Part shown: piece by piece, positions 10,421-21,700 of the stretch
Position numbering within the stretch: the stretch's first letter is position 1
Layout: every line of letters begins with the position of its first letter
NCBI GenBank assembly: GCA_001724265.1
Contig: MEDY01000030.1
Location: 1-64,000, forward strand
DNA length: 64,000 nucleotides
Source: Rhizaria sp. SCN 62-66
Lineage: Eukaryota > Rhizaria, unplaced
Reading direction: 5' to 3'
Notes under the pieces: generated by a model
What the model was told of the DNA's origin: nothing
The model's input: only the letters and a program-made list of their open reading frames with translations
The model's database searches: none
Position numbers and translations under genes: made by a program

Positions 10421-10972
10421 TCACTGCTGCTTGGGCGCGGCGGGGCGCGCGTGCTCCCTGGCGGCCTTCTTTGCGGCCTCCTTAGCGGCCTCCTTGGCGG
10501 CCTCTTGGATGAGCCCCTCGTGGTCGCCGGTCTCGGTCACGTTGTGCATCACGCGCGCGGCGCGGGACTCGGCCGTGCTGCCGAACACGCCGCGCAGGTC
10601 TGCGCGCCAATGAAAGCAAAAAGAGGTCGATAATACAGGGAGAGGGAAGTCAGAGAGAGAACAAGAGGAAACAACGGGGAAACGTGGCAGTACGGAATAG
10701 AGCAAGAGAATGAAGTGAAATGAAGTTGAGCGGGGGTGTTGGGATTGTAGAGTAGACGGACCTTCGCAGTCGTGCAACTTGGCCTCAACGGCGGGCGGGT
10801 AGCGGCAGTGCATGTACTTGATGTTCGAGTAGACCATAGAGAGCGTCTCAGCCTCGTCGGCGCCGTGTAGCGGCACGAACTTGGCGTAGACGGCCTCGCG
10901 CGCAGCGAACTGGTCATCCGTCTCGTGCCGCATGCGGCGCAGGGCGCCCGCGCTGGGGGCGGCGGAGGACAT
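10421..10972 (-). CDS. Unknown 129-residue protein, two exons
   Basis: Exon 1 is 10972-10762 and exon 2 is 10599-10421; the 162-bp intron has a GTCCGT donor and a pyrimidine-rich tract before GCGCAG, and it splits a codon in phase 1. The joined protein starts MSSAAPSAGALRRMRHETDD and ends in an Ala/Lys/Glu-rich helix (repeated EAAKEAAKEAAK) and TGA. The first exon is well-mixed globular sequence (YAKFVPLHG...NIKYMHCRYPPAVEAKLHDCE). I do not recognise the family. There is no signal peptide or membrane segment. The donor matches other introns in the window and the frame fits, so the gene is probably real. Confidence 0.7.
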   Translation of the reverse strand: MSSAAPSAGALRRMRHETDDQFAAREAVYAKFVPLHGADEAETLSMVYSNIKYMHCRYPPAVEAKLHDCEGPSTLQSQHPRSTSFHFILLLYSVLPRFPVVSSCSLSDFPLPVLSTSFCFHWRADLRGVFGSTAESRAARVMHNVTETGDHEGLIQEAAKEAAKEAAKKAAREHARPAAPKQQ

Positions 10973-11918
10973 CGAGGAAGTAAAGCGGGGAAGGCGGAGT
11001 GCTGGGTGTCAAGGAGCGGGCTGGGATGCGCTGGGGGGTCGAGCTGGATTTGAAAGAGAGCGACGAGGAGCGGGGCGAAAGTGACTGAGAAGTGGGTGAG
11101 CGCACAATGCTACGGGGAGAACAAGAACTCACATTTAACGTATAAACAAAACGTGATTAGATTAAAACCCTCTATTACAATACAAAAACGCCATCTATAC
11201 CCCTATTGTCGGATCATACATGTCGTTTAGCCAATAACTTTTCATAGTGCTGCTGCACCGCCCAGCAGCGGCTAGGCTACAGAGTCATCTAAGTTGAGCT
11301 TTTGACAAAAAGAGTTGAAAATCGTCATATACAAGGTCGAATCAGTGAAAATGTGGATATTTGTTAATTAAGAGCATTAAGTGTGTATGAGAAACGAGTT
11401 CAATATGCCACAACTCTCTGAGAATATACCGAGAGTTCCAATCTTAACGAACCACACGAAGTAGTTCAAAGCAGCATGACCCACACAACGCGTCGCTAAA
11501 CGAGACTGTTGCCGAAAACATATCATCACAGCCAGTCCCGAGCTGAATAAAACACAGTTCGCATGCGTTATGAAACCAAGTTACAATTACATAATAATAA
11601 AGAAAAGAAAAGAGAGAAACAGACAAACAGACAAACAGACAAACAAACAAAACAGACACTCACAAAGAACACATACACACATCACAACAAAACTACTTGT
11701 AGGGCAGGTGAAAGACAAACACAGAAGGGCGCGATAAGATCCGGCCGCGCGCGAGTGCCTTGGTCGTGTCGTCCAGACATTGCCTGGCTTGACTCTATTG
11801 TGGTTGTTGCAGTTGTTGTTTCATTGTTGTTGCTGATGCTGCTGCTGTGGATGCGGGTGCATGTGTGCGAGCCCAACTTCGCTTACGCTTAGCTTAACAC
11901 TTCACTTCGCTTGGTTTT
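10973..11918. other. Intergenic region, 946 bp
   Basis: This contains the promoter side of the 129-residue gene and the 3' side of the Na+/H+ exchanger. No gene was recognised. It holds an AAACAGAC tandem run (listed separately) and TTG/CTG-rich low-complexity sequence around 11800-11860. Confidence 0.5.
11617..11640. repeat. AAACAGAC tandem repeat, three perfect units
   Basis: Three exact copies of an 8-bp unit are followed by degenerate AAAC units to about 11657. It lies downstream of the exchanger stop codon. Confidence 0.8.
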
Positions 11919-14027
11919 TCACCGCGAATCGTGCGAGGGCACAGTGTCGTCGCCGACGAGGTGGTTGCGGCCGACGCCGTCAGCGCCGTCCCCGGCGTCG
12001 CCGCCGCTGCCGCTGACGTGATGCGAGCCGTCGGGCAGCGAGATGTGCGCGTTGTACCCGGCCTCGGCGGCGAGTCCTGCGTCATAGACGCCGCTGCCGT
12101 CGCCCTCGGGGCCCAGCGCGCCCAGGTCGGCGAGGTTGCTGCCGTCGGAGCGCTGCACGTTGACGCCGATCTGCCCGTCAGCGAGGTACGCGTTCTCCTC
12201 CTGCTCGTCGCGCTGGCGCGACTCGTGCATGGCCTGCGGCATGTAGAGGTTGTTCATCGTCGTGTTGTCGCCGCCGTCGTCGCCGTGGCCCGCCGAGTAG
12301 TCGACCATGCGCGGTGCGTGCCGGCCGCCGAACCAGGGCTGCATGTATGCCGCGTCGAACCGTGTCCATATGCGGTGGAAGTTCAGCCGCTTAAGACAGT
12401 TGGTCTCGCGCGCCTCTGCCGTGCCGGCGCCCTCGCGCGTGATGGTCGACAGCGTGCGTGGGCGCTCGCCGGCCTGGTTGACGTACGTGAAGCGCGGATG
12501 CTCGGCGTTGGCCATGTCGGTGCCGTCGGCGCCCGCGAAGACGAAGGCGGCGCCCTGGGCCGGGCGCGTCGGATCGGGCCCTTCTTCGACGTCCTCGATG
12601 CCCAGCATGCCCATGCGGCCGAGCAGCCAGGTGGAGGAGCCGCCGAGGCCGAGCGTGGTGATGACGACGATGACCATGGTCGTGGTGATGAACCGCGCAG
12701 CGCCAGGGATCGGCGACTCCATGCCCAGTGCCAGCGCAAAGGAGATGGCGCCGCGGAGGCCGGCGAACCACATGACGATCTGCATCTTAAACGAGATCTT
12801 CTTGTGGCGGCCCAGGTTGGCGAGCGCAGAGAGCGGGAAGATGTTGAGCGCGCGGCCGATGACGCAGAGCACGACGGACCAGAAGATGAGCGAGAAGGAC
12901 CACTCGTAGTTGAACTTGCTCTGGGTGGCAAAGAAGGACGAGATGCCAAAGTAGACGAAGAGGAACGACTCGGCCATGTGTGCGAACGAGTGGAACGTGT
13001 GGCGCGACGTGGTACGCGTGATCGACGAGACGTTATACCACGCGTAATGGGCCATCATAACGCCGCAGACGAAGAGCGCCATGATACCGGACATGTGAAG
13101 CAGTTCGGCGACGGCGTAGCACGAGTAGGCGGAGAAGAGCAGCAGGATGAGCTCGTTTGAGGGCTTCTTGGAGAAGTTGACGCGGCGCAGCACGAAGGCC
13201 ACGACGAGCGCGAAGGCGGCGCCCAGCAGCAGCGACACGATCGACACGACGACGAACTCGCCCATGGCGCCGAAGTAGTCCGACGCGGTGAAGCCCGTGG
13301 TGACGGAGCGGAAGCCGCGGAACGTGTTGTAGAGCGTAATGGCAACAGCGTCGTTGAGCACCGACTCGCCGAAGACGAGCGAGTAGAGAAGCTGGTCGCA
13401 CTTCAGCTGCTTGTTGCCCAAAATGGCCAGCGTGGCAATGGGGTCGATGGAGGAGATGAGGGCGCCGAAGGTGAGGGGGTCCAGCACGTCGCCGGCGTCA
13501 ATGTTAACGGCACCAAGGTTGGCCAGCCAGTAGAGCCCGAAGCCGACGACAAAGGTGGAGATAATCGTGCCGAAGATGGCGTAGAGCAGAATGGAAGAGA
13601 TGTTCTTGAAAAAGTTCGTGCGCTTCATATTGTAACCGGCATCGAAGATAATGGGGGGCAGCAGCGCGTAGAAGAAGATGCTCGTCTTGAACTGAAGGAA
13701 GTCCGTCTCTGAGGCGCTCACGAAGTGCACAAAGACACCGACAAAGAAGCCGAAAATCATTGCTGCACCAGAGGCAGGCATCCATGTAATGTGAAACTGT
13801 CGGGGGCAAATAATAGTGAAGCAAATATGCATAATGAGCTCATGTGGGGTGCACTAAACCAGGAAATTGCGAGCCACTCGAATGGTCAGTTAGAGCCGGT
13901 TTTAAGGTGCACAGTGTAGCTTCCGCGGACGTACTTTGTCGATGAGAGACGCAAGGACGATGGTCATGACCAGCAACAGCGAGAACAAAATAATGTTCCC
14001 GCCGATGAAATCATGGTCGCCAGACAT
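11919..14027 (-). CDS. Na+/H+ exchanger, NHE8-like (CPA1/SLC9 family), two exons
   Basis: This is an electroneutral cation/proton antiporter of plasma or endomembranes. Exon 1 (14027-13935) encodes 31 residues with the first membrane helix. Exon 2 (13796-11919) carries the rest; the 138-bp phase-0 intron has donor GTACGT, a CTAAC branch-like site and acceptor GACAG. The total is 656 residues, ending in TGA. Diagnostic segments are FHITWMPASGAAMIFG, the ion-site motif SSIDPIATLAILGN, FGESVLNDAVAITLYNTF (the Asn-Asp pair typical of NHE) and MWFAGLRGAISFALAL, all closer to NHE8-type than to plasma-membrane NHE1. About 12 membrane helices precede a polar, Gly/Asp-rich cytosolic tail of roughly 200 residues. 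It shares its 561-bp upstream spacer with the divergent EExxK-motif gene. Confidence 0.93.
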
Positions 14028-14588
14028 GATTGCCTATACGGAGGAGGAGCCGAAGAGCCGAGATAACGTGAGCCGCAGGCGAGGGTAAGAAGAGAGAGCT
14101 GAGAATCTGAATTGCGAATTCGCAATGGTACTACCGCAATTGAACAGCACATAAATTGTCATTATACGCGAGCAAATACAAAATACATTCCAGTCACATG
14201 TACATAAGAAGAGAGGCAAGTTGCTCGTGAGAAAGCATCCCGAGCTCTTTTGCCACAACGGCATATCGCTCGATCGACCTTCTCGACGTGGTGGTGGGCG
14301 TCGACGGTAGTTCCTAAAAATTCGGGCCGACATCACATCGCTTCAAAGCTCATTTTCAAGTGCTACTGTCAAATTGAGAGTAATGATTTTTTTTTGGAAT
14401 ATATTTTTGAGGACTGATGATTATATTGATATTTACCTTATTTATTCGACAACTCGATCTATGCCGATTGGATTTCGAACACAAAGTGTGAACACTTCAA
14501 GTTGAGCTTTCGAACTGAAAGGAAAGGGTCATTACAAATCGGGTCAGACACGACCGTAGCTCGGCTTAAGTCAAAACAAACTTCATAA
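14028..14588. promoter_or_regulatory. Divergent promoter region, exchanger and EExxK-motif gene
   Basis: This 561-bp AT-rich spacer lies between two divergent starts. It has A/T tracts around 14380-14450; no specific factor site was recognised. Confidence 0.35.
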
Positions 14589-16368
14589 ATGTCACAGAAT
14601 AGCCGCCCCGAAGCCATTGACCTTGCGCTCAGTCCGACCCTGCCTCATGCAGTGACGGTAGTTGTCCGCAATGGGACGGCGCTTCCTCCTCGCAACAGCA
14701 GCAGCAATAGCGGCAGCGGCAGCAGCAGTAGCAGTAGCGACGCAGTCGCCATAAACGCTGACGCACAGGAGGCGCCCGCAGAGCCGTCACACGCGCGTAG
14801 TTCTGCACTCACAATAACCTACGGGGTTGTTCTCGCGACGCTCTTCGTGATTTGGTCCGTAACTCCACTCTCTGAAACCCCTTGCATTGACACACACAAC
14901 ATCATCACGCTAACTTAGCAACCGCCTCGTTTTCATTATCCGTGCACGCATCCACATACAGGGGAGTCCTGACGACCTTCACAACGGCGCTGGCAATGCC
15001 GATCCTCCTGTTGCCGCAGGCGCTGGTGCTCGCGTGGTGGGCCCGCAACCGCACGTTGCTGCCGCTGGACGCTGTCGTGGCCTGCTTCGCGCGCGGCCTC
15101 GCGCCGTACGCCGCGCTCACCTTCTTGTTCGAAGCAGTGTTCGTGCTTCTCGTCGCCATGCTCATGCTCGGCCTCGAAAATGCCACGGGCGCGTCTCGCG
15201 CCGCCACCGCAGGCGTCCTCTGCGTATGGTCACTGCTTGCTGTTGTCGAGGAAGCAGTCAAGTACCGGTACGTTAACCAGTCATTTTTGTCACTTAAACG
15301 CATAATAAGAGCAAAAACAAGGAAGAAACAAGGCAACAGAATAAAAGAGAGCAAAGTCACGAACTAACAACATCATATCCCTATGGTTTATCGACAGACT
15401 TGTCTTGCTTACTGAGCGCTCACCAGCGCTGCGCACTCCACCGGGCAAGGAAAAACTGTTGCTATCGACGGCGCAGACAACGGGGTTTGCGTGCGCACTG
15501 GCGTTGCTGCAGTGCTTGTTCTACTCCGCGGCGCGCACCGGCATCGGCGCCGCTTCGAGCCCCTCAGTGCGCGGGGTGGAGCGCGCCACGCACGCGCGCG
15601 CCGTGCTGACTGCCGCGGCGGCGCTGACAGCGCTGGTGCTGCCCGCGCAGTGCCTGGCCGGCTATCTGGTGTCGCTGCGCGTCGTGCTGCGCGACCAGTA
15701 CGGCTGCGCAGACTGGGGCGCGGACTCGGCGGCGCGGGTGGTGGCGCTGCCCGCGGCGCTGCGCACGGCGCTGACGCTGCACGTGCTGCTCGCGCTCGCG
15801 GGATTCTACGACGGCGCCGGCGCGGCGCTGTTCTGGGTCGTGCTCGCCGTGCCCGCGCTCGTCGTCGCGGGCGTCCTCGCCGCGGTCGCGCACGCCACGG
15901 AGCGCAGGCTGCCGCCGGAGTACCTGCAGCGCGTGGGCTCACTCATGGTATGCCGAAACACCGCGAGATGAAATTAAAACGACATGTTCTGATATTCGGA
16001 AACCTTTTGTGAACTGGCAATAACGGTCCAATAATCTTCCAAGCACGCTCACTGTCTTTGCTTTCCCACATTATCATTTCCACTTTTAGTGGGCATATGC
16101 GCGTCTGACGGGCGACGACGAAGGGGCACCGCCGTTGTCGCCAAGCGTCATGGAACTGGCACGCCACAACCGCAGCCGCGAGGCAGGGGTGGACGCCGGA
16201 GTGAGTGGCAATGTGCAGGACCCAGCGCCGATCTCCGCGGCTTCAGAGCTGCCAGCTGCCGCCACAGTCCCGTCCGCAGCGGTGTCGCCCGTGTCGCTCG
16301 CGCAGCCGCAGACCGACAAGGCCGAGACCGCCACTCAGCGCGCGCGCTCGCCAGCAACAGAGGTGTAA
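14589..16368 (+). CDS. Polytopic membrane protein with EExxK motif, possibly PrsW-like protease, four exons
   Basis: Exons are 14589-14854, 14962-15267, 15398-15947 and 16090-16368; donors are GTCCGT, GTACGT and GTATGC, and the product is 466 residues ending in TAA. A Ser/Ala-rich N-terminus is followed by about eight hydrophobic helices and a polar C-terminal tail of about 90 residues. Helix-borne VVEEAVK (E185, E186, K189) matches the first motif of the PrsW/CAAX-type intramembrane protease group. The next helix (TTGFACALALLQCLFY) is placed like the PrsW second motif but has Gln where Glu-Asn is usual, and a candidate histidine lies in LHVLLALAGFYD. Membrane topology is clear; protease identity is a weak inference. 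Its stop lies only 40 bp from the convergent PIG-X stop. Confidence 0.72.
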
Positions 16369-16408
16369 AAAAAGATTGGGTGAACGAGTTGTCACAAGTT
16401 CCATTAGA

Positions 16409-18070
16409 TCAAGGACTGACCATGTTGCGGCTGTCAGTGTGATACTTCCGAACAGGGCTGGCAGCAAGCGCGCGCGCAATGACAGCAACCGCGATGGCGG
16501 TGACAACCAGCGTGTATCCCATGACGACTGTGAGCTGCGTCGCGTCCGCAACCGGCACCGCGAGCACTGCGCCCTCCGCGGCCTCGGTGGCCTCAGCGAC
16601 GAGTCCGATTGCGCGCGCGCGGCCGTCAACGCACGCGGCAACGAGCACGGCGGGCGGGAGCGCGACCGCGACGCTGCCGCCGCCAGCGCGCGGGGCGTGG
16701 TAGCGCGCCGACACCGCCACCTTCGCCTCAGCGGCGTCGGCAACGCCGCCAGTGACGGACAGCGCGGGCAGCAAGAGCACGTGCGCGCGCGGGGCGGCGC
16801 CCGCTGCGGCCTCGATGTCGGGCTCGTGCCGCTGCCACGTGCGCTGCGAAGCACTGAGACTCTGCAAAGCCGCGCTAGCGTTCACATCAGCGTCAGCGTC
16901 AGCGGCAGCAAGCGCGGAAAGTCGGTCGGCCTCGCGCGCAACGAAGGGGTCCGCGTAGAGGCCGCCACCAAGCGGCTGCGCCACAACCCACGCGCACTGC
17001 TGCGCATGACCGCTTCCAGTAGCAGTGGCAGTGCCAGTGGCGGCGTCAGCGCCAGCGGCCTCGGCGGCGCAGGTGCGGGCGTCCCGGTCGCAGTGAAGAG
17101 TAAACGTCAGCGGACGGTGCAGCCCCGCGCCTCGCAGCGCGCGCGTGGCGGTGCAACGGCACGGCGTGGTCGGTTGTTGCGACTGCTGTGCTGGTGCGGG
17201 CGCGAAGAGCTCGAGCTCGAGCCCGAGCGTGCGGGCACGGGCAGCGTCCAGCCGTGGGACTGCGCCTACACTGGCGGCCGCGGGGGCGGTGGCTGTAAGC
17301 GTAACCACCGGGCCGGCAGCGGTGACGGAGACGCGCACAGTGAGCGGGGCGACGGAGCCGTTTTGCGGGGCGGTGGCGCTCTCCAGAGCCGTCGCGGCGA
17401 GTTGAGTGAGACGCATCGCGGCCTGCGTGGCCGGGGACGCGGTGGAAAACACGGCTAAGGCGACAGGGAGACGCAGCGGGAAAGCACCGGAGCACACGGC
17501 GGAGCGCGTGTGCGCGCGCTTGGGCGCGGCCCGTGAGCTCGACTCTGCCAGGTCTGCCAGAGCACGCGTGGCGAGGAACTCGGCCCCGCGCAGCAGCACG
17601 TCAATGTCGGGCCGCGCCGTGGCGACAGCAGCATGCGCGGACGTGGAAGGCTACTAACTCTACGTTGACACTGCAGGTGTGGAAAGAGCGTGAGACATGA
17701 GGTCGTCTGCGGTGGTCTGGCACGGAGACTCGGAGCTGCGTGGATGACCAAGCCAATACAGAAAGTCCGTTAGGGCGTCGTGTCCTGAGCCCGCAAGCTC
17801 ACCAAATGCAAAGAAGTCATAATTTCCACTCTCACCACGGCGGATTGCAAGGTCAAAAGCGTCCGAATACGCAGTTATACTCTCGCTGCTGTTTATGGAG
17901 CCTGAGTTGAGGTAGACTTTGGCGGATGTGAAGCTACCGTCGTATGACAGGCTTAAGAGAGGCAAGGACGGCGCACTAACAGCACCCTCCAAAGAACCGG
18001 AGCACGCCACAGCCGCAAATACCATCAAAAAGAGCGTGGTGTTCCCCCACTTGCAGCGTAGAGAACGCAT
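16409..18070 (-). CDS. PIGX: PIG-X, GPI mannosyltransferase I subunit, with three in-frame TAG codons
   Basis: PIG-X (yeast Pbn1) stabilises the PIG-M mannosyltransferase that adds the first mannose to GPI precursors in the ER. Reading from ATG 18070 to TGA 16409 gives 553 codons. The N-terminal part has a clear signal peptide (TLFLMVFAAVACSGS). The C-terminal part has the family hallmarks: a CAWVV...GGGLYADPF segment (about 372), the ARYHAP motif (about 457), a Cys in PPAVLVAACVDG and a single terminal membrane helix (about 515-540). These are the two ends of one type I ER protein, yet three TAGs (codons 137, 139 and 140) lie between them. Both sides share one frame with no TAA or TGA, and the downstream piece has no nearby ATG. 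No GTNCGT donor could remove the TAGs. If UAG is a sense codon the gene is intact; otherwise it is a pseudogene. Confidence 0.75.
17651..17662 (-). other. Three in-frame TAG codons in PIG-X (TAG AGT TAG TAG)
   Basis: Read on the minus strand in the PIG-X frame, the context is STPAVST-TAG-S-TAG-TAG-PSTSAHAA. Leaky termination at three TAGs in four codons is implausible, so this is either reassignment or a dead gene. Confidence 0.8.
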
Positions 18071-18789
18071 TGTGACCTGGACCACAACAAGATTTCGGCA
18101 ACGTTCGAGCAGACCTAGTCAAGGAAGAATATACAGAAAAAACAAAGACACAAAAAGTATAATTAAAATATTAGCATATATCCTCTATGTTGAAACATAT
18201 ACTTGCGTACAAGTTGCATTTGACGATCAATATGAAGCATACAACATTGGATTAAACAAGGAGCGATCATCATGTCATAAGGTTACGCACAAGCGCATCA
18301 TAAGAGATTGAACAAGTGTGTTATTAAAATGAATTATTTATTAAGCTATCCTTTGAAGAAACACAGTATCACTCTAGCAACTACGAATACTGTGTTTGGG
18401 AGGGAAAAGAGGGCGAGCGCACACTAAACGGAACACAAACAGAAACAAAAAGATAGAACAGAGAGAACAGAAAAGAGAGGCTTCAAGCCCTCTTTATACA
18501 TATCGGAGATGTACAACAGAGGGAAGATGAGGATGATGAAGAAAAGGTAAAACCAAAAGGAAGCATAAACCAAAATCAGAGAAGGAAATAAGACATATCA
18601 ACTATTAATATCATGACTGTAGAAATACATCAAAAACCGTACACAACAAAAAAGAATCGACAAAGAGATGGAATCGACATATGAGTCCACACACTACACA
18701 CAGCACGCGCGTATGGATTTTTTTTAGTGTAGCAGCGCATTGTGTGTGTACGCAGGAACATTCTCATGTGTTATAATACAAATTTCACT
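18071..18789. other. Intergenic: PIG-X 5' flank and giant-receptor 3' flank
   Basis: This is a 719-bp AT-rich spacer. No gene or RNA was recognised. A-rich and T-rich tracts are frequent, as expected for flanking DNA in this window. Confidence 0.5.
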
Positions 18790-21700
18790 TTAAAAGTAGC
18801 CATTCTGGCCGTTCTGCACCGATTGAGCCCATACATCGTTGTCCTCGAGCTCATTCTCGTCGTGCTCGTCCTCGCGGTAGAACAGGTTGTCCTCAGCAGC
18901 GACGTCCGCAGCCGTGACGGCCTGGCCGCCGAACGAGACCTTGCCCTCAGCGACGTCGACAGCGCCGAAGCGGTTGTCGACGGCGCGCTGCTTGATGCGG
19001 TCCGCGACGTCCTTCTGCGCCTGCGCGATCGACTGCGCAAGGAAGTCGGTGTTGTGGTCGGCGTCCTGCTCGTCGTCGTCGTCGTCGTCGTCGTGGAACG
19101 TGATCGCCTTGACCGTCGTCGTCGCCGCGACGGCCTTCTCCAGGTCCGCCACGAGGTCCGCGTCCTCGGCCTTGTGCGCAGCCACAGCGGGCGTGCCCGG
19201 CGCGGTGTTATTGGAGGCGGACGAGGCGGACGACTTGGGCGCGGGCTTCTTCTTGAGGATGCGCTTCTTCTTGTCCGAGGAGCGTACCAACGCCGCAGTC
19301 GTCGCCGCCGTCTCGGTCGACACAACGCTGGCAGCGGCGTGACTGCTCGCGGCGTGGCTGCTCCCGGCGTGGCTGCTCGCAGCAACCGAGGGTGCGGCCT
19401 CGCCGCCAGAGTGCACGACGATAACGTCGTCAGTGTTGACGGCGCGGTCCTCCGGCGCACGTGTGCCACTGGTCGAATGCTCAGTCGACGAGCCCGCGGC
19501 CTTAGCGGTCGTGTTGGCATCGCGCGAGTGCGAGGTCGAGTGGTCACGCTTGTCCTCAGAAGTGTCCTCGACAGACTCGGCGTTCGTCTCACCAGGCGCC
19601 GCAGCCGCCACAGCAGCAGCAGCAGTGTCACCAGACGCGGGCGCAGTGGCAGCCTTGGCAGCGTCAGGAGTGGGCTTGGAGCCCGAAGTGGAGCCGGAGC
19701 CGGTGCTGACGACAGAGGTCTCGCGCGAGTTGGACGTGGACTCGCTGCCGTCGAGGTACTGGTCGAGCTCGTTGCGCGCGTCCTGCTCCACAGACTGCAC
19801 GAAGATGTCGCGCAGGTTCTCGTCCATCGACGCCTTGCCCATGCGGGCCTCGCGGCGCTTGCGCTCCTCGCGGCGCCACGTCTGCAGCAGCGGGGACGGG
19901 TCGAGGTTGCGGCGCAGCGCGACGCGGACAGCGTTGCGGATCTGCTCCGTGCGGCGGTTCTGCTTCGTAAGCAGGACGAGGACGATAACGGCGACGACGA
20001 AGAAGAGCATGAAGGCGGCGAAGATACCAGCAGTGATGGCGTCCTTACTCGACTCGGTGATCTCATTCTCAATCATGTAGAAGTTGGCCAGGAAGAAGAG
20101 GTTGAAGGTCGCCAACAGAGCGGCAAACTCAAAGTGCTCCAGCAGCGACTGCTCGAACGGGCGCACGGCCGTCTGCGCTGAGATGGCAGAGAAGGCAACG
20201 AAAGAGGCCATGAGGAGCTGCACGTGCATCTGCCCGGGGAAGAAGATCGACACGGCGACGTACAGGACCTTGCGCGCCATCTCGACGATGAACCAGTAGT
20301 ACCAGCGAGGCTGGAAACCAAGGAACAGGAACGAGAAGCCGTACTCAACGCGGTGGCGCTGGCGCAGCTCCGCAACAGCGAGCTGGTTAGGCTGAGCGCG
20401 CATGAGACGAGCGTTGCGACGAAGGTACAGGAAGAAACCAAGAGGCACACCGATGATCCAAAGCACAAAGAGCGCGAGACCAAGGGTGAACATCCACGCA
20501 AAGTGCTCGCCACTAAAGCATACCAGGGACATGTCCGCGAGAACGAACATACGCGAGTTGTGCGGCAGGTCAAACACCTCTCCATCGGCCAGGTTGTCCG
20601 CCGCGGTGGCCTGGATGAGGACGTCAGAGCCACCACCGACAGTCTTGCAGGCAATGAGACGGAAGAAGGCGCGCGAGATGTTGGGGTGGAGCAGGTAAAG
20701 CGCAGTGGCGATGCAGCAGATGTAGATGTACTGGTACGTCTGCAGCAGCTCAGCCAGGCGGTCAATCGTGTAGCGGAAGATACGGCGGTCACGCTGCAGC
20801 TGCAGGTACTCGGTACCCTGCTGCGAGGCCACGTGGTCCATCAGCACAGACGCCGAGGGCATGCGCTTGAGACCACTGCGGGCCATCTGCGAGCGCGACA
20901 TCGAGCGCGAGGGCTCGGCGCCGTTGGGATCAGCATCAGTCTCGCCACCAGCCTGCACAGTGCTGTTCTCACGCTTGAGGAGACCACGCGCCGTGAGACG
21001 GGGGCCGATGAGACTCTCACGGAAAGACTTGTTGCGGTGGGTGCGCACGCGGCGGCTCGAAGCAGTGCTCGAGGCCATGGACGTGCGGGACACATCGGAG
21101 CCGGACAACGACGGGCGGCGCGAGCGCGTGGTCTCGCCCTCCTCCATCTCGTCCTCGTTGTTGATCGTAGGCTCCTCAGTAATCGCACTCATGGGGTCCG
21201 CAGACTCAGCAGCGGAGGCGCCAAACGTCTTGGACGAGGTAGCCGTCGAACTCATCGACTGCCGCTGCTCGCCGAAGCGGCGGCGCGGCGCGGGGCTGCG
21301 CGCGGCGGCGGCGTAGCCGTCATCAGCGCCATCCTCAACGAAGTCGTCCACGTGGAACTCAACCTGCGAGAGAGCATTGTTGTTCGAAGGCGCGCTCATG
21401 CGCATCGACACACCGAGCGCCGAAGTCGCACGCGACACACTGGCACGGCTCGCGCCAGGGCGCTGCATCGACACCGACGGGCGGTTGTTACGCGAAACAG
21501 TCGGGGAAGTGCGGCCAGCCTCGGAGCCGGGGCGACTGGCGTTGGCCTGGTTAAGGTCGATGTTGAACTCCGTGAAGAGCTCATCAGCGCCCTCGCCGTC
21601 CTCATCATCGCTGCCGTAGTGAATATTGGGCATGTTGGGAACGGGAGGGGGCGCGAGCGGGCCGCTGTTGCGACTGCCGCCCATCGACTGCATCTCAACC

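Noticed and set aside
17599-18085. An intron removing the three TAGs from PIG-X
   Set aside because: The only GT-AG pairs that keep frame are tiny or lack the GTNCGT donor and pyrimidine tract seen in the other introns; GTGAGC and GTGAGA candidates do not restore frame with a nearby acceptor.
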